This document shows positions 43,366 through 52,888 of a stretch of 64,000 nt of DNA, one piece after another (the first letter of the stretch is position 1; each line of letters begins with the position of its first letter). The stretch is from Pseudomonas wadenswilerensis. GTDB lineage: Bacteria > Pseudomonadota > Gammaproteobacteria > Pseudomonadales > Pseudomonadaceae. The notes under the pieces are model-generated. The model was given only the letters and a program-made list of their open reading frames with translations, was not told the DNA's origin and ran no database searches. The translations under genes and the position numbers were made by a program. Where the stretch lies: assembly GCF_900497695.1 (NCBI RefSeq), contig NZ_UIDD01000008.1, positions 124,001 through 188,000 of the forward strand, in the 5' to 3' direction.

Positions 43366-44460
43366 ATGAAGTCGATCCGTCGCCTGCCCCTGGCCCTGGC
43401 CGCGCTGCTGAACCTCGCTGCAGCCCAGGCCGCCACGCCCAGCGTGCACATCTACAACTGGTACGACTACATAGCCCCCAACACCACCAAGGAATTTCAG
43501 CAGGCCTCGGGCATCGCCCCGGTGTATGACGTGTTCGACAACAGCGATGTGATGCAGAGCAAATTGATGGCCGGGCGCAGCGGCTATGACGTGGTATTCG
43601 CCAGCGCCGACCTGTTGCCGAACCTGATCAAGGCCGGGGTGCTGGCCGAGCTCGACCGCAGCCAGTTGCCCAACCTGGCGCACCTGGACCCGCAGATCCT
43701 CGCCAAACTGCAGGGCAACGATCCTGGCAACCGCTTCGCCGCGCCCTACTTGTGGGGCACCACAGGCCTGGGTTACGACGTCGACAAGATCAAGGCCCGC
43801 CTGGGCGCCGATGCGCCGCTCAACTCCTGGGACCTGATCTTCAAGGAAGAAAACATCGCCAAGCTGGCCGACTGTGGCGTGGCGATGCTCGACTCACCCA
43901 GCGAGATCATCCCCATCGCCCTGCACTACCTGGGCCTGCCCTACAACAGCAAGAACCCCGAGGACTACCGCAAGGCCGAAGCGCTGCTGCTCAAGGTGCG
44001 CCCGCATATCGCCTACTTCGACTCCTCGCGCTTTATCTCGGACCTGGCCAACGGCAATGTCTGCGTGGTGCTGGGCTGGTCCGGCGGGGTGTTTGACGCA
44101 AGACTTGCCGCCGATAACGCCAGGAATGGCCGCGACATCCGCTACAGCATTCCCCGCGAAGGCGCGCCGTTCTGGCTCGAAAGCATGGTGCTGCTCAAGG
44201 ACGCGCCCAACCCGCAGCAAGGCCTGGCCTTTATCAACTACATGTTGCGCCCCGAGGTGATCGCTGCCTCGACCAACTACCTTGGCTACCCCAACGCCAA
44301 CAAGGACGCCGCACCGCTGGTGGAAGCGAAGATCCGCGACAACCCGTCGGTGTACCCGCCCCAGGCGGTGCTCGATACCCTGTTCGCCCTGGAGCCGCTG
44401 CCACTCAAATACGAGCGCATCCGCACCCGGGTGTGGAGCAAGGTCAAGACCGGGAGTTAG
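43366..44460 (+). CDS. Polyamine ABC transporter substrate-binding protein, PotF/SpuD-like
   Basis: A 364-residue periplasmic binding protein. A signal peptide (RLPLALAALLNLAAAQA) is followed by the PotF/PotD hallmark VHIYNWYDYIAPNTTKEFQQASGI and FDNSDVMQSKLMAGRSGYDVVFAS. The central LWGTTGLGYDVDKI and LGWSGGVFDARLA stretches also fit. It has no permease or ATPase genes nearby, so it either serves a distant transporter or acts as an orphan receptor. It lies directly after the nitrilase-type gene and is probably co-transcribed with it. Confidence 0.92.
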   Translation: MKSIRRLPLALAALLNLAAAQAATPSVHIYNWYDYIAPNTTKEFQQASGIAPVYDVFDNSDVMQSKLMAGRSGYDVVFASADLLPNLIKAGVLAELDRSQLPNLAHLDPQILAKLQGNDPGNRFAAPYLWGTTGLGYDVDKIKARLGADAPLNSWDLIFKEENIAKLADCGVAMLDSPSEIIPIALHYLGLPYNSKNPEDYRKAEALLLKVRPHIAYFDSSRFISDLANGNVCVVLGWSGGVFDARLAADNARNGRDIRYSIPREGAPFWLESMVLLKDAPNPQQGLAFINYMLRPEVIAASTNYLGYPNANKDAAPLVEAKIRDNPSVYPPQAVLDTLFALEPLPLKYERIRTRVWSKVKTGS

Positions 44461-44502
44461 TGTTAGCGTAGTGAACCGCACGCTCGCCCAAGGACTCGCT
44501 GC

Positions 44503-45453
44503 ATGATCCGCCTGGCCTCCACTGAAGACCTGCCCGCCATCGATGCCCTGATCGAGGCGGCCTACAGCCCCTACATCGCCCGCATCGGCGCCAAGCCCAG
44601 CCCGATGCAGGAAGACTACGCGCAGTTGGTCACCCGCCGGCAGGTTCAGGTGCTGGAAGACCGGGGACAGGTAGTGGACATCGGTGGGGTGGATGCCAAC
44701 GGCGCTATCCTCACGCTTGCGCCGATAGCGCTACAACCCGCCTACCGGCCTGTGCTCGACGATCTCTGCCGCACCCTCGAAAACCGATGCCATACGCTGC
44801 TCGGTGGCATTTACCTCTACGGCAGCGTTGCCCGTGGCGATGCCCGCGAAGGTGAATCGGACCTGGACGTGACCCTGATACTCAACCATTGCCCCAACGC
44901 CAATGACTTGCAGCAGCTTGAACGGGTCAGAGGTGAGCTGCAGGACCGGCACCCACTGGTGAGCAAGATCGATTTCGACATCGGCACCCGTGACCAGGTG
45001 CTGGCCGAGGAACACCGCAACAGTTGGGGTTACTGGCTAAAGCATCACTGCCGCTGTATCTGGGGCGAAGACCTCGCCCAGTGCTTCGCGCCATTCAAGC
45101 CTTCACCAGCCATCGCGCGGGCAGTCAATGCCGACCTGCAGGCTGCATTTGAGCGATATGCCGAGGGTATCGCCGATGCGGGCGACGCAGACACGCTGCG
45201 CCGGCTGCAACGGGAAGCCTCACGCAAGGCATTGCGGGCCGGCAACATGCTGCGAAGTGACAAGGACCCTTCGTGGCCGCTGACCCTGGAGGATCATGCT
45301 GACCAGTTACGTATTGCTTGTCCGCAACTGGCCGCTGAGGTCGAATTCTTTTTGCGTCACGCCTATCAACCCGAGGCCAGCGCCGAACAGTTCCTCGAAC
45401 AGCTCGGCGCATTCAACACAGCATTCTTTGTACGTCTGAACGCTTCTGGTTGA
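44503..45453 (+). CDS. Chimeric protein: GNAT N-terminal fragment fused to a nucleotidyltransferase
   Basis: A 316-residue protein. Residues 1-58 look like the start of a GNAT acetyltransferase (MIRLASTEDLPAIDALIEAAYSPYI, then PMQEDYAQL and QVLEDRGQVVD), but the acetyl-CoA-binding part is missing. From about residue 70 the protein becomes a nucleotidyltransferase: GSVARG at 107-112 and SDLDVTLIL at 119-127 form the metal and nucleotide site, with a later KIDFDIGT segment. The rest is a helical C-terminal domain. The function may be aminoglycoside-adenylyltransferase-like or a small-molecule nucleotidyltransferase. The chimera looks like the result of recombination between two genes. Confidence 0.85.
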   Translation: MIRLASTEDLPAIDALIEAAYSPYIARIGAKPSPMQEDYAQLVTRRQVQVLEDRGQVVDIGGVDANGAILTLAPIALQPAYRPVLDDLCRTLENRCHTLLGGIYLYGSVARGDAREGESDLDVTLILNHCPNANDLQQLERVRGELQDRHPLVSKIDFDIGTRDQVLAEEHRNSWGYWLKHHCRCIWGEDLAQCFAPFKPSPAIARAVNADLQAAFERYAEGIADAGDADTLRRLQREASRKALRAGNMLRSDKDPSWPLTLEDHADQLRIACPQLAAEVEFFLRHAYQPEASAEQFLEQLGAFNTAFFVRLNASG

Positions 45454-45456
45454 ACC

Positions 45457-46038
45457 TCAATCCTCCAGCGGCTTCGGCGGTTTGGGTGGTGGTGCCGGCT
45501 TGGCCGGCTTGGCGGGTTTACCGTCCTTGCCGGGCTTGGCCTCTTTGCCCTTGGTGGCGTCCTCCTTCAAATCGGCAACGGTCGGCGGCACGATGGCTTT
45601 TTCCGCTGCCGGCAACTGGTCGACTGCATCGTAAATCGCCTTGGGCTCGAGGATGCCGGTGTGTTCGATCCGGTGCAGCTCGCCGTCCTTGCCCACCAGT
45701 ACTACCTGGGTGACCATCGTATCCCGGGCGCTGAACTTGAACTTGCGGATCAGGGCCATGGTCGCCTGTTGATCCAGAAACTTGTCATCACGCTTGCCGA
45801 TCATGCCGGCGACGCTGTACAGCACCAGCTTGCGCTCCTCGAAGGCAGCCTTGGTGGCCGGGTCTTCAAGGGCCTTGTTCAACGCGCGAAGGGTCGGGTC
45901 GGCGGTACTGGGGGCAAGGACAACCAAGGGGCGGGTCTTGTACAGCTCCTGGCCCAAGGGGTCATCGCTATCGGCAGCGAGGGCGGGACCGGCGACAATG
46001 GCCAGCAAGGCGGCGAGGGTCAGTGACCGAACAAGCAT
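45457..46038 (-). CDS. DUF4174-like secreted protein with Pro/Lys-rich tail
   Basis: A 193-residue exported protein. The signal peptide (MLVRSLTLAALLAIVAGPALA) precedes a DUF4174-like domain (LYKTRPLVVLAPSTADPTLRALNKAL through TQVVLVGKDGELHRIEHTGI). The tail is low-complexity, rich in K, P and A (GKEAKPGKDGKPAKPAKP). I start at 46038, 6 nt after AAAGGAGAT; two earlier in-frame ATGs sit on or before that ribosome site. Its stop lies 3 bp from the stop of the convergent chimera gene. Confidence 0.85.
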   Translation of the reverse strand: MLVRSLTLAALLAIVAGPALAADSDDPLGQELYKTRPLVVLAPSTADPTLRALNKALEDPATKAAFEERKLVLYSVAGMIGKRDDKFLDQQATMALIRKFKFSARDTMVTQVVLVGKDGELHRIEHTGILEPKAIYDAVDQLPAAEKAIVPPTVADLKEDATKGKEAKPGKDGKPAKPAKPAPPPKPPKPLED

Positions 46039-46261
46039 GCGCATCTCCTTTCTATTTCCATGCAACAAAGACTACAAATCGCGACGAAAGATCCGGGTTG
46101 CGAGCCTAAACTACAGGGCCAGATGAGTGGGCAAGGCAAAGGTAACTTCCGATTACCAAGTGCGACCTTGGATACACACCGAAAGGTCTGTCATCCGATT
46201 CTGAGGATAGCTGAAGGCCGTCTGCCATGCCCGTCGACCACCCTGGAAAAAGGCCTGAACC

Positions 46262-46765
46262 ATGAGCATTGCCGACACCCTGCTATTGCTGCTGATCCTT
46301 GTTACCGCCCTGGGTTGCGGGTTGATGGGCGGGTTGTTCTTCGCCTTCTCCAACTTCGTCATGCAGGCCCTGGAGCGCATTCCGGCACAGAGTGCGGTGA
46401 CGGCCATGCAATCGATCAACCAGGTGGTGCTCAACCGCCTGTTCCTCTCGCTGTTTCTCGGCACCGCCGTGACCTGCGCGATCCTGCTGACCTGGGCCTG
46501 GTTGCGCTGGCCATTGCCGGGCAGCCTGTGCATCGGCATTGGCAGCGGCCTGTATCTGCTCGGTAACGTGCTGGTGACCATGCTCTTCAACGTGCCGCGA
46601 AACCAGAGCCTGGCGCGCCTGGAGCCGGCCAGTAGCGAGGCGGCCAGTGCCTGGCCGAGCTATGCGCGGGTGTGGAACCGCTGGAACCATGTGCGCACCA
46701 TTACCGCCCTGGCGGCCACGGCCTGGTTGATGGTGGCGTTGCTGCGGGTGGTGTGGACTCAATAG
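46262..46765 (+). CDS. DUF1772 family membrane protein
   Basis: A 167-residue inner-membrane protein with four hydrophobic segments and the DUF1772 pattern: GGLFFAFSNFVMQALERIPAQSAVTAMQSINQVVLN near residues 22-60 and NVPRNQSLARL near 110, plus W-SYARVWNRWNHVRTITALAA near 137. These proteins have no established activity. Upstream, about 220 bp separate it from the divergent DUF4174-like gene; that stretch shows no further gene. A long REP array follows directly. Confidence 0.88.
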   Translation: MSIADTLLLLLILVTALGCGLMGGLFFAFSNFVMQALERIPAQSAVTAMQSINQVVLNRLFLSLFLGTAVTCAILLTWAWLRWPLPGSLCIGIGSGLYLLGNVLVTMLFNVPRNQSLARLEPASSEAASAWPSYARVWNRWNHVRTITALAATAWLMVALLRVVWTQ

Positions 46766-46769
46766 CGGC

Positions 46770-47222
46770 TGCTCAGCTCCCACAGTAGATCTGTGCACGC
46801 CGGACCTGGACTTGCTGCCTGCACCGGCCTCATCGCCGGCAAGCCAGCTCCCACAGTAGATCTGTGCACGCCGGACCTGTGGGAGCAGGCCTTGCCTGCG
46901 ATCGAGCGCGCAGCGGTCGCAACCCAGCCAACCCCTGATGTGCTGCCTGCACCGGCCTCATCGCCGGCAAGCCAGCTCCCACAGTAGATCTGTGTACGCC
47001 GAACCTGTGGGAGCTGGCTTTGCCTGCGATCGAGCGCGCAGCGGTCGCAATCCAGTCAACCCCTGATGTGCTGGCTACACCGGCCTCATCGCCGGCAAGC
47101 GCCGGACCTGTGGGAGCTGGCCTTGCCAGCGATCGAGCGCGCAGCGGTCGCAATCCAGTCAACCCCTGATGTGCTGCCTGCACCGGCCTCATCGCCGGCA
47201 AGCCACACAGGGTCAGTGCATG
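46770..47222. repeat. Tandem array of REP doublets with a 128-bp period
   Basis: The 466 bp between the DUF1772 gene and polB consist almost wholly of repeated REP doublets. The phrase CACCGGCCTCATCGCCGGCAAG recurs at about 46822, 46950, 47078 and 47181, giving periods of 128, 128 and 103 bp. The short unit lacks about 25 bp, including one GCTCCCAC core. Each unit holds two inverted REP cores, the sequence GATCGAGCGCGCAGCGGTCGCAA and a CCAACCCCTGATGTGCTG-type spacer. No open frame or regulatory signal is evident. Confidence 0.88.
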
Positions 47223-47231
47223 CAGGTCCGG

Positions 47232-49592
47232 CTAGAACAAGCCCATCTGCCGATCGATCAGCGCCGTGAAGTCATCCTCCACGAACGGCAAAATCGCATC
47301 GGCCACCGGCTGCAACTGCCGGGTCAGGTAGTGGTCGTAATCGATCGCCGAATGCCGCGTCTCCAACGGCTCCGGCCCGGTCACGGTAATCACGTAGCTG
47401 ATCCAGCCGCCATTCTGGTACTGCCGCGGCCTACCCTGTCGGTCATTGAAGTCATCGGCCATGCGCGCCGCGCGAACATGCGGCGGCACGTTGCGCTGGT
47501 AGTCGGCCAGCGGCCGGCGCAGGCGCTTGCGGTAGATCAACAGCTCATCCTGCTCGCCAGCCAAGGTCTTGCGCACATACTCACGCAGGTACTGCTGGTA
47601 CGGCTGACGCTTGAAGATCCGCTCGTACAGCTCCTGCTGGAACTGCCGGGCCAGCGGCGACCAGTCGGTACGCACGCTTTCCAGGCCCTTGAAGATCATC
47701 TCCTCAACGCCCTCGCCACGTTGCACCAGGCCGGCATAACGCTTCTTGCTGCCCTCCTCGGCGCCGCGAATGGTCGGCATCAGAAAGCGCTTGTAGTGGG
47801 TCTCGTACTGCAACTCCAGGGCACTGTCCAGGCCGTAGCTGTCACGCAGATGCTCGCGCCACCACTGGTTGACCTGCTGCACCAGCTCGCGACCGATACG
47901 CGCCGCGTCCGCCTCGTCATGGGCACCCTTGAGCCAGACGAACGTGGAGTCAGTGTCGCCATAGATCACCGCGTAACCCCGGGCCTCGATCAGTTCGCGG
48001 GTACGGCGCATGATCTCGTGGCCGCGCATTGTGATCGATGAGGCCAGGCGCGGGTCGAAGAAGCGGCAGCCACTGGAACCAAGCACCCCGTAAAAGGCGT
48101 TCATGATGATCTTCAGCGCCTGGGAAAGCGGCGCATTGTGCTCGCGCTTGGCCACCTCGCGGCCCTGCCAGACCCGCTCGACAATCGCCGGCAGGCAATG
48201 CCGGGTACGGGAAAAACGCGCACCGCGAAAGCCCGGTACCGAGGTCGCGTCGCCCGGCTCGCGCAGGCCTTCGATCAGCCCTAGCGGGTCGATCAGGAAG
48301 GTTCGGATGATCGACGGATACAGGCTCTTGTAGTCGAGCACCAGCACCGACTCGTACAGCCCCGGCCGCGAGTCCATGACGAATCCACCGGGGCTGGCCT
48401 CCTCCGGGCGCTCGCCCTGGTTGGGCGCGACGAAGCCCTGGCGGTGCATCAGGGGCATGTACAAATGACAGAACGCCGCCACCGAGCCGCCGCTGCGGTC
48501 AGCCGGCAAGCCGGTAACCGTGGCCCGTTCGAGCAGGAAGGTCAGCAGTTCGGTCTTGGCGAAAATCCGTGTGACCAGTTCGCAGTCCTTGAGGTTGTAA
48601 CGGGCCAGGGCCGGCTTGTCCTCGACGAACATGCGGTTGATTTCGTCCATGCGCTGGTACGGGGTGTCGATGGCCTTGCCTTCGCCGAGCAGGGTCTGGG
48701 CGACGTTCTCCAGGCTGAACGAGGGGAAACTCCAGGTCGCCGAACGCAGCCCTTCGATACCGTCGATGATCAGGCGCCCGGCGGCCCCGGCAAAAAAATG
48801 CGCGCGGCTGCCGTGCTCGCGCCAGTCCATTTCCTCACCGCCACGCCCCAGGCGCAAGGGCACCTTGAGCTGGGTGGCGTGGTGCTGCAACACGCGCAAG
48901 TCGAACTGCACCAGGTTCCAGCCGATGATTGCATCGGGGTCATGCACGGCCAGCCAGTCGTTCAAGCGCTCGAGCAAGCGGGCACGGCTGTCGCAGTATT
49001 CGAGATCGAAATCCACGCCCTCGGCGTCGCCGTTGGCCGGGCCGAGCATGTACACCTGGCGCTGGCCGCAGCCTTCGAGGGCGATGGAATACAGCTCGCC
49101 GCGCTCGGTGGTTTCGATGTCGAGTGATACCAGCCTGAGCTTCGGGCGGTAGCCGGGGGCGGGCTTGAGCTGGGCATCGAGCAACACACCGTTGGCATCA
49201 GGTGTGCCGCTGAAACTCACCGGCGCGGTAATGAAACGCTCCATCAGGTAGCGCTCCGGCGGACGCACATCAGCCTCGTAGATTTGCACCCCGGCGGCGC
49301 GCAGGCGCTTTTCCAGCTGGATCAACTGGCGGTGCTGGCGGCAGTACAAGCCCAGCACCGGCCGCTGTTCGAAATCGCGCAGGGCCAGCTCGCGCAACGC
49401 GACGTCGCGCTCACCGCGCAGCACCGCTTCGGCTTGCCCACGCTGCTCGGCCGGAATGAACGCAACGGACGTCTGCACCGGCAAGCGCAAGCGCCGTGGT
49501 CCCTGATCGGTGGCCAGCCAGAACTCGACGCTGGTCCCCGCCGGGGTATCGCGCCAATGCCGGGTCAGGACAAAGCCCTGCTGTAACTCCAC
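47232..49592 (-). CDS. polB: DNA polymerase II (family B)
   Basis: A 786-residue family B polymerase of the PolB/Pol II type, which acts in translesion synthesis and replication restart. The 3'-5' exonuclease motif I is LVSLDIETT near residue 153. The polymerase motif A is [13 protein letters not shown] near 420, motif B runs through [20 protein letters not shown], and motif C is YGDTDSTF near 550. The length equals that of E. coli Pol II. In many gamma-proteobacteria it is SOS-controlled, but I could not find a convincing LexA box directly upstream. The REP array starts just after its stop. Confidence 0.96.
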   Translation of the reverse strand: MELQQGFVLTRHWRDTPAGTSVEFWLATDQGPRRLRLPVQTSVAFIPAEQRGQAEAVLRGERDVALRELALRDFEQRPVLGLYCRQHRQLIQLEKRLRAAGVQIYEADVRPPERYLMERFITAPVSFSGTPDANGVLLDAQLKPAPGYRPKLRLVSLDIETTERGELYSIALEGCGQRQVYMLGPANGDAEGVDFDLEYCDSRARLLERLNDWLAVHDPDAIIGWNLVQFDLRVLQHHATQLKVPLRLGRGGEEMDWREHGSRAHFFAGAAGRLIIDGIEGLRSATWSFPSFSLENVAQTLLGEGKAIDTPYQRMDEINRMFVEDKPALARYNLKDCELVTRIFAKTELLTFLLERATVTGLPADRSGGSVAAFCHLYMPLMHRQGFVAPNQGERPEEASPGGFVMDSRPGLYESVLVLDYKSLYPSIIRTFLIDPLGLIEGLREPGDATSVPGFRGARFSRTRHCLPAIVERVWQGREVAKREHNAPLSQALKIIMNAFYGVLGSSGCRFFDPRLASSITMRGHEIMRRTRELIEARGYAVIYGDTDSTFVWLKGAHDEADAARIGRELVQQVNQWWREHLRDSYGLDSALELQYETHYKRFLMPTIRGAEEGSKKRYAGLVQRGEGVEEMIFKGLESVRTDWSPLARQFQQELYERIFKRQPYQQYLREYVRKTLAGEQDELLIYRKRLRRPLADYQRNVPPHVRAARMADDFNDRQGRPRQYQNGGWISYVITVTGPEPLETRHSAIDYDHYLTRQLQPVADAILPFVEDDFTALIDRQMGLF

Positions 49593-49658
49593 CGCTGCAA
49601 CCTCGAAAACACCTGTGTATGCGGCGATTCTACCTGCCTGTGCCGCTGGCTGCCGAAC

Positions 49659-50867
49659 TTAGCGCGCTACCCGTGCACCGGGGGCAAAGCCGTGGCCATG
49701 GGCGCGACCGGCAATCAGCAAGGCCAAGGCGATCAGTCCCAGCAACACCCAGTGGAAACTGCCCACGCCCCACTGGCTGAGCAGCACGCCACCGAGCAGA
49801 CCGCCTGCGGCAATCGCCGAGTTCCACACGGTGACGATCATCGACTGGGCGACATCGGCGCCCTCCCCGGCGGCATCGGCGCTGGCGGTCTGCAGCAGGG
49901 TCGGCGCGCCGCCGTAGGTCAGGCCCCAGAGCGCGACACTGACGTACACCAGCGGCGCCGACTGGCTGACAAAACCCAGCACCAGCGCCACCACGGCAAA
50001 TCCGCACAGGCTGAGCAAAACCATGTTGCGCAGGTGCTTGTCGATCAACGCACCGACCACGCCGATACCCGCCAGGGCGGCGATACCGAAGGTCAGCAGG
50101 ACCATGCCAGTGCTGGCTGCCAGCCCCACCGAAGCCAGGAACGGCACGATGTAGGTGTACAGCACGTTATGCGCCAGCACCCAGGTGAGGATCACCAGCA
50201 ACACCGCCAGCACTCCCGGGGTACGCAGAACTTGAGCGATGCCGGGACGTTGACCCGGGGCGTGACCGTCGAAGTCCGGCACCTTGCACAGCACCCAGGC
50301 CACCAGCACCAGGGTCGCCCCCGACACCAGGGCAAAGGTCATGCGCCACCCCACCAGTTCGCCCAACCAGGTGCCGGCTGGCACCCCCAACGACAACGCC
50401 ACCGGCGCGCCGATCATCGCCACTGCCATGGCCCGGCCCTGCTGCTCGGGGCTGACCATGCGCCGTGCATGCCCGGCGATCACGCCCCAGGCCAGGCCGG
50501 CGGCGACGCCGGTCATGAAGCGTGCGACCAGCGTCAGCCAGTACGAACTCGATAGCGCCGTCACGGTGTTGAACAGCAGGAAACCGACAATCGCCAGCAA
50601 CAGCACCGGCCGCCGACGCCAGCCCTGGGTCAGGGTCACCAGCGGGATGGCGGTCAACAGCGAGCCCAGGGCATACACGCTGACCATCTGCCCGGCCATG
50701 GCCTCGCTGACCTGCATGCCGCTGGAGATCTGCCCGAGCAGGCCGGCCGGCAGGGTTTCGCTGAGGATGGCGATAAAGCCGGTCATGGCCAGGGCCAGCA
50801 GGCCGCTGACCGGCAAGGGCTGTTCGAGTGCGGCTGGCCCGTCCGCCGTGCAACTCATCGGGGTCAT
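49659..50867 (-). CDS. MFS efflux transporter
   Basis: A 402-residue major facilitator of the 12-segment drug-efflux type. The loop 2-3 motif appears as LTQGWRRRPVLL. The segment RFMTGVAAGLAWGVIAGHARRMVSPEQQGRAMAVAMIGAPVALSLGVPAGTWLGE contains the motif C-like region of antiporters. AGGAG lies 7 nt before the ATG at 50867, so the open frame upstream of that is not used. A LysR gene is divergent across 113 bp and probably controls it. The substrate is unknown; sugar or drug export is typical of the AraJ/YdhP-like branch. Confidence 0.92.
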   Translation of the reverse strand: MTPMSCTADGPAALEQPLPVSGLLALAMTGFIAILSETLPAGLLGQISSGMQVSEAMAGQMVSVYALGSLLTAIPLVTLTQGWRRRPVLLLAIVGFLLFNTVTALSSSYWLTLVARFMTGVAAGLAWGVIAGHARRMVSPEQQGRAMAVAMIGAPVALSLGVPAGTWLGELVGWRMTFALVSGATLVLVAWVLCKVPDFDGHAPGQRPGIAQVLRTPGVLAVLLVILTWVLAHNVLYTYIVPFLASVGLAASTGMVLLTFGIAALAGIGVVGALIDKHLRNMVLLSLCGFAVVALVLGFVSQSAPLVYVSVALWGLTYGGAPTLLQTASADAAGEGADVAQSMIVTVWNSAIAAGGLLGGVLLSQWGVGSFHWVLLGLIALALLIAGRAHGHGFAPGARVAR

Positions 50868-50980
50868 GGTGAAACTCCTGTAGGAAAGATGGGCGAACCT
50901 TAAGCCTGCGGTCACTGCGGAAAAAGACGGGTACAATTCCGCTCATAACGGACATTGATGTCCGCAATCAGGGAAAGCAG

Positions 50981-51886
50981 ATGGATAGCCTCAGCGGTTT
51001 CGTGGTGTTCGTGCGGGTGGCAGAAACCGGCAGCTTCGTCGGCGCCGCGCAATCGCTGGGGGTCAGCGCTTCGGCCATCGGCAAGCGCGTGGCGCGCCTG
51101 GAGAGCCGCCTGGGCGTGCGCCTGTTTCACCGCAGCACACGCAGCATCACCCTGACCGCCGAGGGCAGCCTGTTCCTGGAACGCAGCCGGCGCATCCTCG
51201 CCGAGATCGAAGCCACCGAACTTGAACTGTCCCAGGCCAGCGAGGTGCCGCGTGGGCGTTTGCGCATCAGCCTGCCGCAAGTCACCGCACTGGTGATGCC
51301 GGCCTTGAGCGAGTTCATGGCGCAGTACCCGGCCATCGAACTGGACCTGGATTTCGACGATCGCCTGGTCGATATCATCGGCGAAGGTTTCGACGTGGTG
51401 ATGCGCGGCGGTACCCCCAGCGACTCGCGCTTGAGCGCGCGCTTTCTGGGCCATTTCCACCATGTACTGGTCGCCTCACCGGCGTACCTGGCGCGCAATG
51501 GCACCCCCGTTCATCCCGATGAACTGGCCCGGCACACCTGCCTGCACTACCGTTTCCCCAGCACCGGCAAGCTCGAGCAATGGCCGTTGCGCCAGGAGCC
51601 CGCCGGGCGCGAATACGACATCCCGGTGTCGATGGTCTGCAACCACGTCGACACGCGCATCTGCTTTGCCACCCGCGATCGCGGCATCACCTGCACTCCG
51701 GATTTCACCGTACGCCAGCAGCTGCAACGCGGTGACCTGGTGACCGTGCTCGATGACTACATGGAGCGGCGCGGCAGCTTCTACCTGCTGTGGCCCTCGG
51801 GGCGGCAAATACCGCCACGGCTGCGGGTGTTCATCGACTTCATGAGCACGCGACTGCAGCTGGATGCCGGCGCGCCGCAGTATTAG
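50981..51886 (+). CDS. LysR-family regulator, divergent from the MFS pump
   Basis: A 301-residue LysR regulator of the AaeR/DhcR-like group common beside pumps. The DNA-binding region is SFVGAAQSLGVSASAIGKRVARLESRLGVRLFHRSTRSITLT (residues 18-60). The effector domain has PQVTALVMPALSEFMAQYPAIELDLDFDDRLVDIIGEGFDVVMRGG. It is divergent from the MFS gene and therefore its likely regulator. GGGAAAGC precedes the ATG. The 3' end overlaps the next, convergent LysR gene by 4 bp. Confidence 0.92.
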   Translation: MDSLSGFVVFVRVAETGSFVGAAQSLGVSASAIGKRVARLESRLGVRLFHRSTRSITLTAEGSLFLERSRRILAEIEATELELSQASEVPRGRLRISLPQVTALVMPALSEFMAQYPAIELDLDFDDRLVDIIGEGFDVVMRGGTPSDSRLSARFLGHFHHVLVASPAYLARNGTPVHPDELARHTCLHYRFPSTGKLEQWPLRQEPAGREYDIPVSMVCNHVDTRICFATRDRGITCTPDFTVRQQLQRGDLVTVLDDYMERRGSFYLLWPSGRQIPPRLRVFIDFMSTRLQLDAGAPQY

Positions 51887-52782
51887 TCATATAAATAATC
51901 AAGCCCCTGAGCGGGAAGTCGCGGCACCTGCTGCTGCAGGAATTCGCCGAGCTTCTGCGCCTGGCGCGCCTTGGGGCTAGCCTGCAGCCAGGTCAGGTAA
52001 TAACCCTCGCCGGTGGCCACCGCCTGCGCAAAGGGCGTGACCAGGCGGCCGGCGTCGAGCTCGCCGCTGGCCAGCAGCAGGTCGACCACGGCCACACCCA
52101 GGCCTTGCTGGGCGGCAGCGATGCCTTGATCCAGGGTATCGAACAGCTGGCCGCGGTCCAGGCTGATTGCAGCGCCCCCAGTCCGATTCAACCAGCGCCG
52201 CCAGTCACGCCGATCGGGCGACGGGTGCAGCAGTTCGCAGTGGACCAGGTCTGCCGGGTAACCGGGCTGGCACACCGGCACCAGCCATTCGTCAAACAGC
52301 TTGAGGCTGGCGATGTCCGCGGCAAAATGGCCGTCGCCCAGCAGGATCGCGCAATCGTAAGGCTCGCTGTAGAAGTCCACCGTGTCGATGTCCATCCACA
52401 CACTGCTCAATTGCACCTTGCGGTGTTCTTCGCCTTGCTTGAACGTCGCCAAGTGCTTGAGCAGCCAGCGCACGGTCAGGGTCGAAGGCGCCTTGAGGCG
52501 CAGGTGCTGACGGTCCTGCCTGAGCAACCCGCAGGCATTCTCGATGATCTTGAAGCCGACCTTGAGCTCCTGGGCCAGCAGCCGGCCCGGCTCGGTGAGC
52601 GCCACTTTCGGCCCGCGGCGCTCGAACAATGCGCAGTCGAACAAGCCTTCGAGGGTTTTGATGTGATGGCTGATGGCGCCCTGGGTCAGGGCCAGTTCTT
52701 CGGCCGCGCGGGTGAAGGAGCCATAGCGTGCGGCCACCTCGAACGCCCTGAGCGCCTGCAATGCGGGAATGCGTTCGGTCAT
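51883..52782 (-). CDS. LysR-family regulator, GcvA-like
   Basis: A 299-residue LysR regulator of the GcvA/AmpR-like branch. The DNA-binding part is ALQALRAFEVAARYGSFTRAAEELALTQGAISHHIKTLE (residues 6-45). The effector domain contains the YDCAILLGDGHFAADIASLKLFDEWLVPVC segment. I start at 52782 (MTERIPALQ), five codons after the first in-frame ATG. It is divergent from a LysE-type exporter at 52889, the probable target, with 106 bp between them. Confidence 0.9.
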   Translation of the reverse strand: MTERIPALQALRAFEVAARYGSFTRAAEELALTQGAISHHIKTLEGLFDCALFERRGPKVALTEPGRLLAQELKVGFKIIENACGLLRQDRQHLRLKAPSTLTVRWLLKHLATFKQGEEHRKVQLSSVWMDIDTVDFYSEPYDCAILLGDGHFAADIASLKLFDEWLVPVCQPGYPADLVHCELLHPSPDRRDWRRWLNRTGGAAISLDRGQLFDTLDQGIAAAQQGLGVAVVDLLLASGELDAGRLVTPFAQAVATGEGYYLTWLQASPKARQAQKLGEFLQQQVPRLPAQGLDYLYD

Positions 52783-52888
52783 GGCCGCCTCAAGCATGAG
52801 TAAAACTAATAGAAGGCCACAGTAACAGGCGTTTTACAACCGAACCGCGCCTGCAGAGAATGCCGCTCCCGGTAAAAACCATCGAGAA

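Noticed and set aside
44503..45453. MNT/HEPN-type toxin-antitoxin pair
   Set aside because: The nucleotidyltransferase is long with its own C-terminal domain and no HEPN partner gene is adjacent.
46039..46261. Additional small gene between the DUF4174-like and DUF1772 genes
   Set aside because: The only open frame here runs on over the DUF1772 gene in the wrong frame and has no ribosome site or conserved motif.
46770..47222. CRISPR-like regular repeats
   Set aside because: The repeated units are REP doublets of 128 bp whose spacers are themselves conserved; no short direct repeats with unique spacers and no cas genes.
49593..49640. Canonical SOS box upstream of polB
   Set aside because: An ATACACAG-like half is present, but the matching CTGT half at the right distance is missing, so regulation by LexA cannot be claimed.
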